A stretch of 64,000 nucleotides of DNA from VXNJ01 sp009840625 (GTDB lineage: Bacteria; Chloroflexota; UBA11872; VXNJ01): NCBI GenBank assembly GCA_965207915.1, contig OZ242304.1:1116001-1180000 (forward strand). Direction: 5' to 3'. The position numbers and the translations under genes are program-made. Of the stretch, positions 16,728-26,363 are shown one piece after another (positions within the stretch are counted from its first letter, which is position 1; the number at the start of each line of letters is the position of its first letter). Below the pieces are notes generated by a model. It was not told the origin of the DNA. It saw nothing but the letters and a program-made list of their open reading frames with translations, and did not search any database.

Positions 16728-19199
16728 TCACGCCCCTTCGTGTCGTCGGTGCGATTCCTCTATGGCCACGTCGAGGTCTTCCCACATTCGTTCGACCATT
16801 GACTGCAGGCGCATGTTTTTGAACGCCCCCCAGACCGTCATCGCGGGCGGCACCAGGAGGATGGAAACGATCAGGGCGTAGGCGATCGTGATCGCAGCCA
16901 CGATTCCGAACTGGGCGAATGATTCGAGCGGGGAGAACACCAGAACGCCGAACCCGAGCGCGGTGGTCAACGCCGATCCGAGCAAGGCCGACCCCACCGT
17001 GCTCAGCGTCCGAACGGCCGCATCCTCGGGATCGCGCGATTTCGTGAATTCCTCGCGGTAGCGATGGATGACGTGAATCGTGTAGTCGACACCGATTCCG
17101 ATGGACAGGGCCGTGATTATCGAGGTGATGATCGTATACGGAATGTCCAGCAGCGCCATCGTCCCCAGGACCCAGATCAGCACCAGTGCGATCGGACCCA
17201 CCGCAACGATCCCGAGTACCGGTTCGCGCTGGGTTGCCCAGAAGAAGACCACCAGGATAATGAGCGCCGCGATGATGGTGGTGATGATCGCCTCGGTCTG
17301 GCGAGCGGTTATTTCCTTCTGAATCGCCAGGTTCTGGATGTTCGGCGAGGCCACATTGACCGCGTCTTCGTTGGCGTACCAGAGGAAGTCGACGTCGTCC
17401 AGCATCGCCTCGGTTTCCTCGTTGTCGATGGTCACCGCCCCAAACTGCAGCAAGAGCGTGTCGGTGCCGTCCGGATTGTTGACCAGCACCCGTCGCACGC
17501 CCTCGGGGTCTTTTTCGGCCAGCAGGTCCAGGAACGCTTGAATCTTGGTTGGGTCGAGTATCAATCCGTCAGTGGCCAGGTGAAAGGCGCTGGCCAGCTC
17601 GGGGTCATACTGCGGGCTGCCCGGATCTACTAACTTGCGCACTTCCAGTGCCAGCGACGCGTCGATCGGCCCCGAAGCGGCGGGCGGGCGGGTCTGCTCA
17701 TCGGCGAAGGCGTCCGTTATCTCGAATACGTTCAGAAACGTCCGCGTATCGGTTATTTCCGCCTTCACCAAAACGTTTACCAGCTCGGACGTCCCGCCGA
17801 CCGCGGCATCAATGGCGTCCAGGTCGTTGATCGACTGCCCGTCGGCCGGCAGGATGTCGCGGATCCCGAAATCGGTCTCCAGATCGGTCACCGCGTAGCC
17901 GAGCCCGACGCTGATCAGGGCCACCGCCAGGATGTAGGGGGTCGCGTTGCGGGCAATCGACTTGCCCAGGAATCCAGCCAACCGATCAATGCCCGGCAGC
18001 GCCTGGGCGATCGGCCGCGGCGACTTCAACACCCCGCGGGCTTCGCGCCGGCGGTCGATGATCGTCCGAACCGCCGGGACCAGCGTGAGCATCACGATCA
18101 GGCTCAGACCTACCCCCAGGCCGGCAACCACGCCGAAATCCCCGATCGCCGAAATGGGTGAGAACAAGTTGGTCATGAAACTTACGAGGGTGGTGATGGC
18201 CGCCAGCGTCAACGGGATAAGGACGTTGCGGAGCCCGATCTGAACCGCCCGGACGGCGGACTCGCCGGCAATCAATTGCTCCCGGTAATGGGAGATTGCC
18301 TGGATCGAATAGTCCACGGTGAGGCTGATCAGGATGATCGGGACCATCGCCGTGAGCGCGTTGGGCGGGCCGATCAGGTTCAGAGCGTCCGGGCCCAACC
18401 AGCCCTCCAGTCCGACGACCCACATCAGCGAGGCGAATATCCCGGCCAGGGTGGCGACCAAGTCCGAAATCGTACGCAGGAACAGGAAGGTCAGAATCGC
18501 GATCACCAAAAGCGCGGCGCCGAACAACGGCGCGGTCCCGTTGGTGGTCGCGTCCTGGAATTCTTCCTCGATGGTCGCGTTTGAAACCGTACTGATCGTC
18601 AGGGGTCCGGCGGATTCGGCGGCCAGTTCGTCGGCGCGTAACATCGCGGCAGTCATGGGGTCCACGTCGGCGTCGCGAATCAGGACGGTGGCCAGGCCGA
18701 TCGGCGATCCGGCGGTGTCGAACCCGGTGGTGTTTTCAAGCGCGACCGCCAGTTCCGGCGAGGCCCGCATCGATTCCGCCGCGGCATCGACCTGCTCCTG
18801 CGTGACGGCGCCGAATTCGGTCACTCCCAACAGCAACTTGAAGAATTCGGTTGGCGCAAATACCGGGTTCGCCGGTGGGAGCACGCCTGAGATATCCGGG
18901 TCGGCCCGGATCGCTCCGACAAGGCTGTCCAACTGGGCGAGCCCCTGCGGCGTCAGCAGCTCTCCGCGGGAAACGATGTACACCGGTTTGACGCCGGCGT
19001 TTTCCGAGAACAGGTTGTCAACCTCTTCGAGCGCCCGGGCTACGTCGCTGTCCCCGGGCAGGAATGCATCGTTGGGGGCGGTCGGTTGGCGAAAACCGGA
19101 TCCGGCAACGAATACGACCGTGACGACCGCAAATACGGCAAGAGTTATCCAAGGCCGGGCCGTTACCAAGCGGCTGGCCCAATCGAGAATTCGACCCAA
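16728..19199 (-). CDS. RND-superfamily (MMPL/HAE3-type) exporter
   Basis: This is an 823-aa membrane transporter with the two-fold RND layout: one helix (ITLAVFAVVTVVFVAGSGF), a large extracytoplasmic loop, then five to six helices (LFGAALLVIAILTFLFL to LIVMLTLVPAVRTI), repeated in the second half (ILAVALISVGLGY, loop, then TIIAALIILVVFFWA to IVSILLVPPAMTVWGAF). The signature DYSIQAISHYREQL in the first repeat and VDYTIHVIHRYREEF in the second is typical of MMPL/HAE3 exporters of lipids, hopanoids or drugs, with Asp in helix 4 for proton coupling. The TTG start at 19199 is the only initiation codon after an in-frame stop seven codons upstream and follows AGAAGGGCAAGAGG. Confidence 0.92.
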   Translation of the reverse strand: MGRILDWASRLVTARPWITLAVFAVVTVVFVAGSGFRQPTAPNDAFLPGDSDVARALEEVDNLFSENAGVKPVYIVSRGELLTPQGLAQLDSLVGAIRADPDISGVLPPANPVFAPTEFFKLLLGVTEFGAVTQEQVDAAAESMRASPELAVALENTTGFDTAGSPIGLATVLIRDADVDPMTAAMLRADELAAESAGPLTISTVSNATIEEEFQDATTNGTAPLFGAALLVIAILTFLFLRTISDLVATLAGIFASLMWVVGLEGWLGPDALNLIGPPNALTAMVPIILISLTVDYSIQAISHYREQLIAGESAVRAVQIGLRNVLIPLTLAAITTLVSFMTNLFSPISAIGDFGVVAGLGVGLSLIVMLTLVPAVRTIIDRRREARGVLKSPRPIAQALPGIDRLAGFLGKSIARNATPYILAVALISVGLGYAVTDLETDFGIRDILPADGQSINDLDAIDAAVGGTSELVNVLVKAEITDTRTFLNVFEITDAFADEQTRPPAASGPIDASLALEVRKLVDPGSPQYDPELASAFHLATDGLILDPTKIQAFLDLLAEKDPEGVRRVLVNNPDGTDTLLLQFGAVTIDNEETEAMLDDVDFLWYANEDAVNVASPNIQNLAIQKEITARQTEAIITTIIAALIILVVFFWATQREPVLGIVAVGPIALVLIWVLGTMALLDIPYTIITSIITALSIGIGVDYTIHVIHRYREEFTKSRDPEDAAVRTLSTVGSALLGSALTTALGFGVLVFSPLESFAQFGIVAAITIAYALIVSILLVPPAMTVWGAFKNMRLQSMVERMWEDLDVAIEESHRRHEGA

Positions 19200-19649
19200 C
19201 CTCTTGCCCTTCTCTTGCTAATTTCCCCGCGAAGCGACGATCGGGCTTCCAATCCGACATCGCACCGGATGCAGGGCAGAAACGGTCACGGGGAGTTGCT
19301 CAACTGAATCTGCGTGCCAATTTTCGCGATACGCAACTGTGATCTGAGCTAGAACCAAAGGGTATTTGCTAGTTGCAACGCGATTGATTCGATTGCTGCA
19401 ACTTTTGCATATTTTGGGGATCGAATTTGCCGCCAGGCAAGGCTTCTAAATCAGCGACAAGTCCGTGCGATCGCCAGCCGCATTCGAAGGGGATCCGCTC
19501 GCAGTCCGGCGGAGAAAAGCGTTGCCGGCAGCGGCCGGAGGTCCGTGGATGATCGCCGAACTCGTCCGATTCCCTTAAGGCCGCGGCCATAACCGGGCCG
19601 TTTCACGGAATTGGCCTTCCGGCTGACGGATCCGGCGTGAAGCCGGTGT
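19200..19649. other. Intergenic, no gene recognised
   Basis: This 450-bp gap lies between the start of the RND exporter and the end of the agmatinase-type gene. A loose AGTTGCA/TGCAACT inverted repeat occurs near 19370-19403. The exporter promoter should be here. No coding frame was convincing. Confidence 0.4.
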
Positions 19650-20615
19650 CTAGGCCGGAGGGAAGCGGGCCGAGAGGATGTCGATGATCAACTGGGAGGC
19701 CACCTCGGCGGTGATCTGCGAGGAGTCGTAAGCCGGCGCCACCTCGACCAGATCGAAGGCCACCAGATTGTGCCGGCTTAGCAGTTCCTCCAGACAATCC
19801 CGCAACTCTTCGTACATCAGACCACCCATTGCCGGGGTCCCGGTGCCGGGCGCCCGGCTGGGGTCCAGGACATCGATGTCGAGGGTGATGTACAAGTTTT
19901 CACTCTCGGGGATTTGGTCGACGACTCCCCGGGGTCCCAACCGGCGGAACTGCCTGGGGGTAATGATGAGGATTCCGTCGGCCAGCATCTCCTCGTACTG
20001 CAAACGGCGGGCGCGTCGAATCCCGACCGACGAAATCCGGTCCACGAACGGCAGCTCGCTGCAGCGGCGGATCGGATTTCCGTGGGTGTAGAAGACCCCC
20101 TGCACATCGTGCGTGTAGTCCAGATGGGCATCGAAGTGGACGATGTTCAGGGGGGCGAAACGGCTTAGTCCCCTCACCGCCGGAAAGGTTATGGCGTGAT
20201 CGCCGCCGATAACCACCGGCAGGGCGCCCCGATCTGAGACTTTTTCTACCGCTTGGGTCAGCTTGTCGAAGTTGCTCTCGACATCAGAGGGCAGCACGGT
20301 GATGTCGCCGCAGTCGGCCATGGTCACGCCTTTAAGCAACTCGGTTCCGGCATCGACGTCGAATATCCCCTCGGCTTCACGCCCGGCGCCCATGGGATCC
20401 GAGTACAGGTGGCCGCGCGGAACGTCCCGGATGGCATCCGGTCCGTACCTGGCTCCGGGCCTGCCGAAGGTGCCCTGGTCGAAGGGCATTCCTATGAATG
20501 CGACCTGCGCATCGAGCCTTTCCAGGTCGTCGCACACGGGAGTCTTGTAGAAGGTGCGCGGTTGGGACCGGATTATGGGCCAGCGCTCTTGGTCTTGGGG
20601 CGTAAGGGATGTCAT
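19650..20615 (-). CDS. speB: Agmatinase/arginase-family ureohydrolase
   Basis: This is a binuclear-Mn ureohydrolase. Metal-binding motifs are all present: GGDHAIT, FDAHLD and LDIDVLDPSRAPGTGTP. The GRPGARYGPDAIRDV segment near the N-terminus and the LEELLSRHNLVAFDLVEVAPAYD end are typical of agmatinase (putrescine formation with urea release) rather than of arginase, though guanidinobutyrase or other ureohydrolase activity is possible. The start is placed at ATG 20615. A TTG at 20645 would add ten residues, and neither has a strong ribosome-binding site. It stands alone, with an SDR gene upstream on the same strand after about 220 bp. Confidence 0.88.
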   Translation of the reverse strand: MTSLTPQDQERWPIIRSQPRTFYKTPVCDDLERLDAQVAFIGMPFDQGTFGRPGARYGPDAIRDVPRGHLYSDPMGAGREAEGIFDVDAGTELLKGVTMADCGDITVLPSDVESNFDKLTQAVEKVSDRGALPVVIGGDHAITFPAVRGLSRFAPLNIVHFDAHLDYTHDVQGVFYTHGNPIRRCSELPFVDRISSVGIRRARRLQYEEMLADGILIITPRQFRRLGPRGVVDQIPESENLYITLDIDVLDPSRAPGTGTPAMGGLMYEELRDCLEELLSRHNLVAFDLVEVAPAYDSSQITAEVASQLIIDILSARFPPA

Positions 20616-20837
20616 GCAATTGATCCACAAAGGGCGCTCAATCAAGCGAGCGAGCCGGAACGACTCCGACTCTTTTACACTGCGCCGCGGGCGGTTACAG
20701 GACCCTTCGACTAGAGTTCGGGCAATTTCTTGGTTCCCAAAGACGCGCCCCTTTTTGTTCCCGCCGCGAATCGAGGAATTGGCCGTGCTCGAGCAAGCCG
20801 CGTCTGCCGCACGAATCGCCGGAGGCGAGTCGAACCG

Positions 20838-21590
20838 CTATGCGCCACCGGTCACGTCGATGCAGGCGCCGGTAACGTAAGAAGCCTCTTCAGACAACAA
20901 CCACAGAATCGCGGCGGCCACTTCCTGGGCATTGCCGCCGCGGCGCATCGGCAACCTGGGCCGAAGCTTCTGCACCCGCTCAGGGTCGCCACTCTGCGCG
21001 TGGATCTCGGTAAGGACAAATCCCGGCCGGACGGCGTTGATGCGGATTCCGTCGGTTGCAACCTCGCGTGCGGCTCCGATTGTGAAGCTGTCCACAGCGC
21101 CTTTTGAAGCCGCGTAGTCCACGTATTCGCCCGGTGAACCGCTACTGGCTGCGGTCGAAGAAACGTTCACGATCGATCCGCCGCCGCCGCCGAATCTGCG
21201 GCTCATGCGTTTTATCGCCGCCCTGGTGCAGTGCATTGTCCCGAATACGTTGGTCCTGAAGATCTCCTGCCAGCGCGGCTCGTCGGTCTCTTCAAACCTC
21301 CTGGATTGAGCCACTATGCCGGCGCTGTTCACCAAACCGGTCAACTCTCCGGGCAGCGAATCGATTGCTTCGAACATCCTTGATACTTCTTGTTTGTCGC
21401 CGACATCGGCCTGAATTGCCATTCCGTCACCGCCGCCATCGCGGATTTGGTTCAACAGATCAGCGGCTGCTTTGGAGTTCCGGCGGTAGTTGATGCAGAC
21501 GAATAATCCGCGCTCGGCCGCCAGGCGTGCGGTTGCCGCACCGATACCACGGCCGCCGCCGCTGATCAGCAAATTCCGGGGTGAATCCAA
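20838..21590 (-). CDS. SDR-family NAD(P)-dependent oxidoreductase
   Basis: This is a 250-aa classical short-chain dehydrogenase with all expected motifs: SGGGRGIG cofactor loop, NYRRNSKAA (basic, favouring NADPH), NSAGI, catalytic Ser in VNVSSTAAS, YAASK, and RPGFVLTEI. The C-terminal VTGACIDVTGGA is the standard SDR end. This places it among 3-oxoacyl-ACP-reductase or glucose-dehydrogenase-like SDRs. The actual substrate is unknown. It begins with a TTG at 21590. It is divergent from pabB. Confidence 0.9.
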   Translation of the reverse strand: MDSPRNLLISGGGRGIGAATARLAAERGLFVCINYRRNSKAAADLLNQIRDGGGDGMAIQADVGDKQEVSRMFEAIDSLPGELTGLVNSAGIVAQSRRFEETDEPRWQEIFRTNVFGTMHCTRAAIKRMSRRFGGGGGSIVNVSSTAASSGSPGEYVDYAASKGAVDSFTIGAAREVATDGIRINAVRPGFVLTEIHAQSGDPERVQKLRPRLPMRRGGNAQEVAAAILWLLSEEASYVTGACIDVTGGA

Positions 21591-21876
21591 GCTGTTCCTC
21601 GCCTTTAAAACGCGTAAGTGAAGTCGATGGGGATTGAAGGAACCTGAGCGGGCTCAAATCGCAACTTGTTGGGCCACTTTAAGCCAACATTTGAATTCAA
21701 ACCCTGCCCTGCGCCAAGACTTTCTGCCCGATGCCATCGGCGCCCTTTGATTTCAACTTGATCCGCGACACCGCAAGTCAGGGTCCGATTCGCGATTTGC
21801 GGCGCCAGGAAACAGTCCCCATTCGCAAAACCCGGCTCGCGATCGGCGTGAGTCGGCAGGTTAGGGGTCGGGCAAA

Positions 21877-23388
21877 TTGATCGACAAAAGCTGGGCAATC
21901 AAAGAGTGGACGGGCAACTCCGGAATTGGTGGACCGGAGCGCGCGGCCAACGCGTTGCGCCATCACCCCGGTTTCGTGTGGCTCGATTCGGCGCTGGCCC
22001 ACCCGGTACGCGGTCGCTGGTCGATTCTTGCTGCGAACCCCCGCTGGACATTGGAGGCCAGGGGTTCCCGATTGCGCCACAGGAGCGCGTCAGGAACCGT
22101 GCAATCGGAGGGCGATCCAATTGCGGTTGCGGCACAACTGATCGAAGCGGAACAAAAGAAATTCCCTATCCACCCCTCTGCTACGAATTCGCCGAATCTG
22201 CCGTTTGCAGGGGGAACCATTGGCTACTTCGGATTCGAGCTGGCGCGCCACATCGAGTCGCTACCCGCAACCACGATCGATGACGTTGGCGCCGCCGACC
22301 TTGTGATCGGTTGGTATGACGCGGCCCTGGTGTGGGACAGATTGAATCAGAAAGGTTGGCTCAGCGGGACCACAAACGCGATCGCAGATCTATCAGAACT
22401 ACTCGCCGGCACCAAAGCCGAGAGTGAACTCGCACCAATACCGGGGGAAGTTCATAGGAGTCATGGTGGTCCGACGCAGTTCGAATCGAACATGGCAAGG
22501 TCCGAGTACCTGGAGCGGATCGAAGCTGCCCGCCGTTACATCGAAGCGGGCGACATTTATCAGGTCAACCTCTCGCAACGCTTTTCCGCCCCGCTGGCGA
22601 TATCGGGGTTCGAAGCGTATATGAGGTTGCGGCGGGTGAGTTCCGCTCCCTTCGCGGCTTACATTTCCACGGTCATAGAGGGAGGCAAATCCGTGGAGGT
22701 GCTCTCCTCGTCGCCCGAACGCTTATTGCTCGTCGACGGCCAGCACCTGGAGACCCGACCGATCAAGGGAACGCGACCGCGCGGACGCGACGCCGTTGAA
22801 GACGCCCACTTGGCAGATGCGCTTCAAAACAGCGCCAAGGATGCTGCCGAGCATTCGATGATCGTCGACCTAGAACGCAACGACCTCGGCCGGATCGCCG
22901 AGACCGGCAGCGTCGCCGTGCCCCAGTTCAAGGAACTGGAATCGTACTCGCAAGTCCACCAACTGACTTCTTCGGTCACCGCCCGGAGGAGGAAAGGGGT
23001 CGGATTGGATGGAACGCTTCGCGCAATCCTGCCTGGCGGCTCGATAAGCGGAGCTCCGAAAATCCGCGCCCTCGAGATCATTGACGAACTTGAGCCGACC
23101 GTCCGCGGCGTCTACACCGGAGCCATCGGTTACGTCTCGGCCCACGGTCGCTGCGACCTGAACGTGGCGATCAGGACGATCACGGTCGCCAACCGACGAG
23201 CGTATTGCCACGTCGGCGGCGCGATCGTTCACGATTCGATCGCAGAGTCCGAATACCAGGAAACCCTGGACAAGGCCCGCGGAATGGCGCGGGCTTTGGA
23301 CGCGCTGTTGCCGGACGAGCTGCCCCCGCAGCACGGTCGCCCGCCGTTGACCAAAGGATTCAGGTTCAAGTCCGACGCGCGCGGCTAA
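21877..23388 (+). CDS. pabB: Aminodeoxychorismate synthase component I
   Basis: This is a 503-aa chorismate-utilising enzyme. The TRPIKGTRPRG motif has the Lys nucleophile diagnostic of aminodeoxychorismate synthase (anthranilate synthase has Ala there). IVDLERNDLGR, PGGSISGAPK and GGAIVHDS are the conserved active-site blocks. The product, 4-amino-4-deoxychorismate, leads to p-aminobenzoate for folate, and p-aminobenzoate is also the substrate of beta-RFAP synthase, a homologue of which lies at 37047. No pabA glutaminase or pabC lyase is adjacent. It starts with TTG at 21877 and is divergent from the SDR. A weak hairpin overlaps the stop. Confidence 0.92.
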   Translation: MIDKSWAIKEWTGNSGIGGPERAANALRHHPGFVWLDSALAHPVRGRWSILAANPRWTLEARGSRLRHRSASGTVQSEGDPIAVAAQLIEAEQKKFPIHPSATNSPNLPFAGGTIGYFGFELARHIESLPATTIDDVGAADLVIGWYDAALVWDRLNQKGWLSGTTNAIADLSELLAGTKAESELAPIPGEVHRSHGGPTQFESNMARSEYLERIEAARRYIEAGDIYQVNLSQRFSAPLAISGFEAYMRLRRVSSAPFAAYISTVIEGGKSVEVLSSSPERLLLVDGQHLETRPIKGTRPRGRDAVEDAHLADALQNSAKDAAEHSMIVDLERNDLGRIAETGSVAVPQFKELESYSQVHQLTSSVTARRRKGVGLDGTLRAILPGGSISGAPKIRALEIIDELEPTVRGVYTGAIGYVSAHGRCDLNVAIRTITVANRRAYCHVGGAIVHDSIAESEYQETLDKARGMARALDALLPDELPPQHGRPPLTKGFRFKSDARG

Positions 23389-23407
23389 ACATAACGTGAA
23401 TTATGTT
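23388..23407 (+). terminator. Weak hairpin between convergent pabB and methyltransferase genes
   Basis: AACATAA (23388-23394) and TTATGTT (23401-23407) form a 7-bp stem with a 6-nt loop directly after the pabB stop and 38 bp before the end of the convergent gene. It lacks GC content and a T-run, so it is at best a weak bidirectional terminator. Confidence 0.3.
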
Positions 23408-23444
23408 GAATGGCGTCCAGAGTGGACGCGAATCTCTCAGCGAT

Positions 23445-24272
23445 TCACGGGGATCGTTCAAGCGAAATTTGGCGCAGGCCCCATTTGACCGCCGGGTAGA
23501 TCGAACCTTGCGATTCGCAACCGGCGATCGCCAGCAAGCCCCGGTAAAGCTCATCGATTCTTGACGCGTTGTAGTTGTCGCGAACAAATTCGCGCTCCCG
23601 AATGGATGCCAGATTCATGTGAAACATGCTTGCCGCGCGCGGAGCAGGAACGTCCAGTCCGGTGACATTGCTGGCTTTCAATCGCGCGTTCATAATTCCG
23701 GTCATCATGCCCAGTCGAGGCCCCACGTAAAGCGCGTTGGCCTGGTTGGCAAGCATCGATTGCTGGATGCCCAGATAGAGGACGAATTCGTCGATTCGGC
23801 TTTCGATGAACTCCACTTCTTCGATCAGCAAGGTCCCGCCCGGGCGAAGCTGACCGACCCATGTCTCGATGACTGATTTCGGATCCCGCAGATGCGTCAG
23901 GACGAATCGGCCATACATCAGGTCGAATGGCCCGCGTGGAAATGGCGCCGCGGTGATATCGTGCAGCTCGAACCTGACCGATTCGGTGCCGGTTGTCAAA
24001 GCCTGCGCGAGGAAACTCTCCGAGTTGTCGAATCCGATTGTTTGAGCGGGTTTCAGGGCATTTGCCAGAAGGTGGGTTGAATGACCCGGTCCGCAGCCAA
24101 GATCGGCCGCCAGATCCGGACGGAAATCAACCGACGAGCTCAGAAACGCCCGCGACGAGGCAGCGTAGGTCTGGGCCAGCAGCGACAACCTCTCGGCCGC
24201 GACTGGCGAATCTCCGAAGGCGTACTTGGGCACGCGCGCCTCAGGTCGGGCCGGCGGAATGGGTCCGTTCAT
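23445..24272 (-). CDS. Class I SAM-dependent methyltransferase
   Basis: This is a 275-aa protein with motif I AADLGCGPGHST, an acidic motif II (TIGFDNSESFL), motif III/IV DLMYGRFVLTHL and RPGGTLLIEEVEF, i.e. the UbiE/Methyltransf_25 type acting on small molecules. The start (ATG 24272) lies 32 bp inside the phosphorylase gene, so the two are translationally coupled and close the minus-strand cluster MFS-MFS-phosphorylase-methyltransferase. The substrate is unknown. Confidence 0.85.
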   Translation of the reverse strand: MNGPIPPARPEARVPKYAFGDSPVAAERLSLLAQTYAASSRAFLSSSVDFRPDLAADLGCGPGHSTHLLANALKPAQTIGFDNSESFLAQALTTGTESVRFELHDITAAPFPRGPFDLMYGRFVLTHLRDPKSVIETWVGQLRPGGTLLIEEVEFIESRIDEFVLYLGIQQSMLANQANALYVGPRLGMMTGIMNARLKASNVTGLDVPAPRAASMFHMNLASIREREFVRDNYNASRIDELYRGLLAIAGCESQGSIYPAVKWGLRQISLERSP

Positions 24273-25062
24273 CTGCCGTCAATTGCTCGCCGGCCGCGAT
24301 AGTCGCGTCGACACAGCGGATAAGCGATTCCAGGTAGGCAGGATCGTGGAATCCGGGTCGCCAGGAATCGAATAGCTCGTCGCTCACGGCGACCAGCAAT
24401 CCGGCGCGCACGCGGCGAACCTGCGACAGCGCAAATATCGCCGAGGCTTCCATTTCGACGACCTTTACGCCGGCGGTGCGGTGCCGCTCAACTGAGCCGA
24501 TCGTCTCCCGGAAGGGCGCGTCCGTGGTCCATGCCGGACCCTTGGTCGGTTCGGCCCCGACAGTCCCGGCGCATCGCGTCAACAGCGAGACGATCTCCGG
24601 GTCGGCCCGAACGGATTCTCCGGACGGCAGGTAGTGATAGGAGGTCCCCTCTTCGCGAACGGCATCGGTGACGATGACGGTGCTGCCGACCGGGAGGTCC
24701 GGCTGCAGGCTGCCGGCGGATCCGACGACCAGGATCGATCGCACGCCTCGTGCAATGGCCTCCTCGAGCGCAATTACCGCCGCCGGGGCACCGGCCGGCA
24801 ACCGCGCAACCGCTATCGGTTCCCCGCCTGGTGTTTTTCCGACCGTGACTCCCGTCTCGATCGCGGTTCCGTCCGATCGCGACGACGGCTGGTCGGCACC
24901 GACTCGGGCGATTAGGTGACTGAAGGAGGCACCCTGGAAAGTTCCAACCAGGACCGGCGGCAACCGCAACGACGCGGCCGGAACGCCTTGGCGTTCGCAC
25001 TGTTCCTTAAGCACCTGGGCTGGAGTTACCAGCGGCGGTGAAGGATCGTATGGAATCGACAT
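24241..25062 (-). CDS. Nucleoside phosphorylase family protein
   Basis: This is a 273-aa PNP/UDP phosphorylase fold protein. LVVGSAGSLQPDLPVGS is the phosphate- and base-binding Gly-rich block, VVEMEASAIFALSQ is the family's ribose-binding Met/Glu helix, and VSDELF carries the purine/uridine-contacting Asp/Glu. This supports phosphorolysis of a nucleoside to base plus ribose 1-phosphate, closest in layout to uridine phosphorylase. The exact base is not decidable. It lies 28 bp after the upstream MFS gene and overlaps the downstream methyltransferase. Confidence 0.87.
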   Translation of the reverse strand: MSIPYDPSPPLVTPAQVLKEQCERQGVPAASLRLPPVLVGTFQGASFSHLIARVGADQPSSRSDGTAIETGVTVGKTPGGEPIAVARLPAGAPAAVIALEEAIARGVRSILVVGSAGSLQPDLPVGSTVIVTDAVREEGTSYHYLPSGESVRADPEIVSLLTRCAGTVGAEPTKGPAWTTDAPFRETIGSVERHRTAGVKVVEMEASAIFALSQVRRVRAGLLVAVSDELFDSWRPGFHDPAYLESLIRCVDATIAAGEQLTADERTHSAGPT

Positions 25063-25090
25063 TAAATTCCCGGATTGCCGATCGGTTGTT

Positions 25091-26338
25091 TCAGATCGAG
25101 ATCGTTCGCTGGGGCAAATAGAACAATCCCACTATTACCGGCAAAAAGCAAATCGCGGCCAAGAGGAAGGGAAGGCCCGGATCCGACGCCCACAAAAGAC
25201 CGGCGGCCAAAGCCCCGCATACCACGCCGAGCGAAAAGAACCCTACGTGCATTCCGGAAACCGTCGCCAGGTCGCGGGGCGCCACGATGTCGCCGACGAT
25301 GGCCGAGATAAGCGTCTGGAAAGAGGCTTGCCCGAACCACTGCAGGGCGGATCCAACGAGCAGCAGGGCCAGGCTCTGAGGGCGCCAGTAGAGCAGGGCC
25401 GACGTCGCGCCGATCAGCATCGCCGCGACAAGCAGATTGCGCCTTCCGAATCGATCCGATGCGAGTCCTATCACGACCTGCGAGGCCCCTCCGCCGATGG
25501 CGGCGGCCGAAAGATACCAACCCACCGTCGACAGTTGTCCGGTCAGGTCGAGGACGACCAGCGCTGAAACTAGTTGGAATACACCGTGCACGAACCCCGA
25601 AATCCAACGCGCCGCGGAGGTAATCAGGATCGCCCGGACCAACAGCAGTCTGGGATAGTCCGTAATCGACGGCCTGCGGCCGGGAACAGGTCCCGCTTGG
25701 GGCCCGCCGATTTCCGGCAGCAGGATCCAGGCTCCAGCCCAGGCCAGCGACAACAGCCCGCTCCCGCCCAGGATCGTCGCCCAGAGGCCAAATTGCGCCC
25801 CGATCGCGGTAAGCAGCGGGCCGGCCAGACCCGGTCCGAGGACCATAACGAACGATGCGATTCCAGTGGCAGTCCCGCGACGACGGGCATCGACCGCCTG
25901 AAGGATGTAGATATTGGCGCCGGTCCAGTGAAACGGCGCGGCCAATCCGAAAAGCGGGGCCAGGGCAATGACGTGCCAGCTTTCCTGGGCGGCGGCCAGC
26001 AGCGCGGTGCAGATGGCGATCCCCATCGCGCCAAGCAGGTAGGTGCGTCGGCTTCCCCAGCGGGCGGCGAGGGTTCCGGCAAAAAGGCTTACGCCGGCAG
26101 AGAGCGAGTTAATGATGATCACGGCCACCATCGCTCCGATGACGCCGGCCTGCAGGTGCTCGCGCATGAAAATCGCCAACAACGCCGATACCGGAATCCA
26201 GCCGCCGACCGACAGGGCAAAGCAGAGGTTGATCGCAATGAATGGGCGGCTGCGGAGGCTCGTCTGGGGCTGATCCGGACTGCGAGCTGCGGGGGCCGCT
26301 GCGGGACGCGATCCTTGGGAGTTCCGATTCAGGCTCAT
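25091..26338 (-). CDS. MFS transporter
   Basis: This is a 415-aa, 12-helix major facilitator. The cytoplasmic loop-2 motif reads GTLAARWGSRRTYLLG and the pseudo-repeat in the second half reads GLASDRFGRRNLLVAA, both clear motif A sequences. The N-terminal 30 residues are Ser/Pro/Arg-rich and cytoplasmic. It is the second gene of a four-gene row (25 bp after the first MFS and 28 bp before the phosphorylase). Its placement beside a nucleoside phosphorylase suggests nucleoside or base transport, an inference from context only. Confidence 0.88.
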   Translation of the reverse strand: MSLNRNSQGSRPAAAPAARSPDQPQTSLRSRPFIAINLCFALSVGGWIPVSALLAIFMREHLQAGVIGAMVAVIIINSLSAGVSLFAGTLAARWGSRRTYLLGAMGIAICTALLAAAQESWHVIALAPLFGLAAPFHWTGANIYILQAVDARRRGTATGIASFVMVLGPGLAGPLLTAIGAQFGLWATILGGSGLLSLAWAGAWILLPEIGGPQAGPVPGRRPSITDYPRLLLVRAILITSAARWISGFVHGVFQLVSALVVLDLTGQLSTVGWYLSAAAIGGGASQVVIGLASDRFGRRNLLVAAMLIGATSALLYWRPQSLALLLVGSALQWFGQASFQTLISAIVGDIVAPRDLATVSGMHVGFFSLGVVCGALAAGLLWASDPGLPFLLAAICFLPVIVGLFYLPQRTISI

Positions 26339-26363
26339 CGAAAGTTAGCCGTGGTCGGCCGCT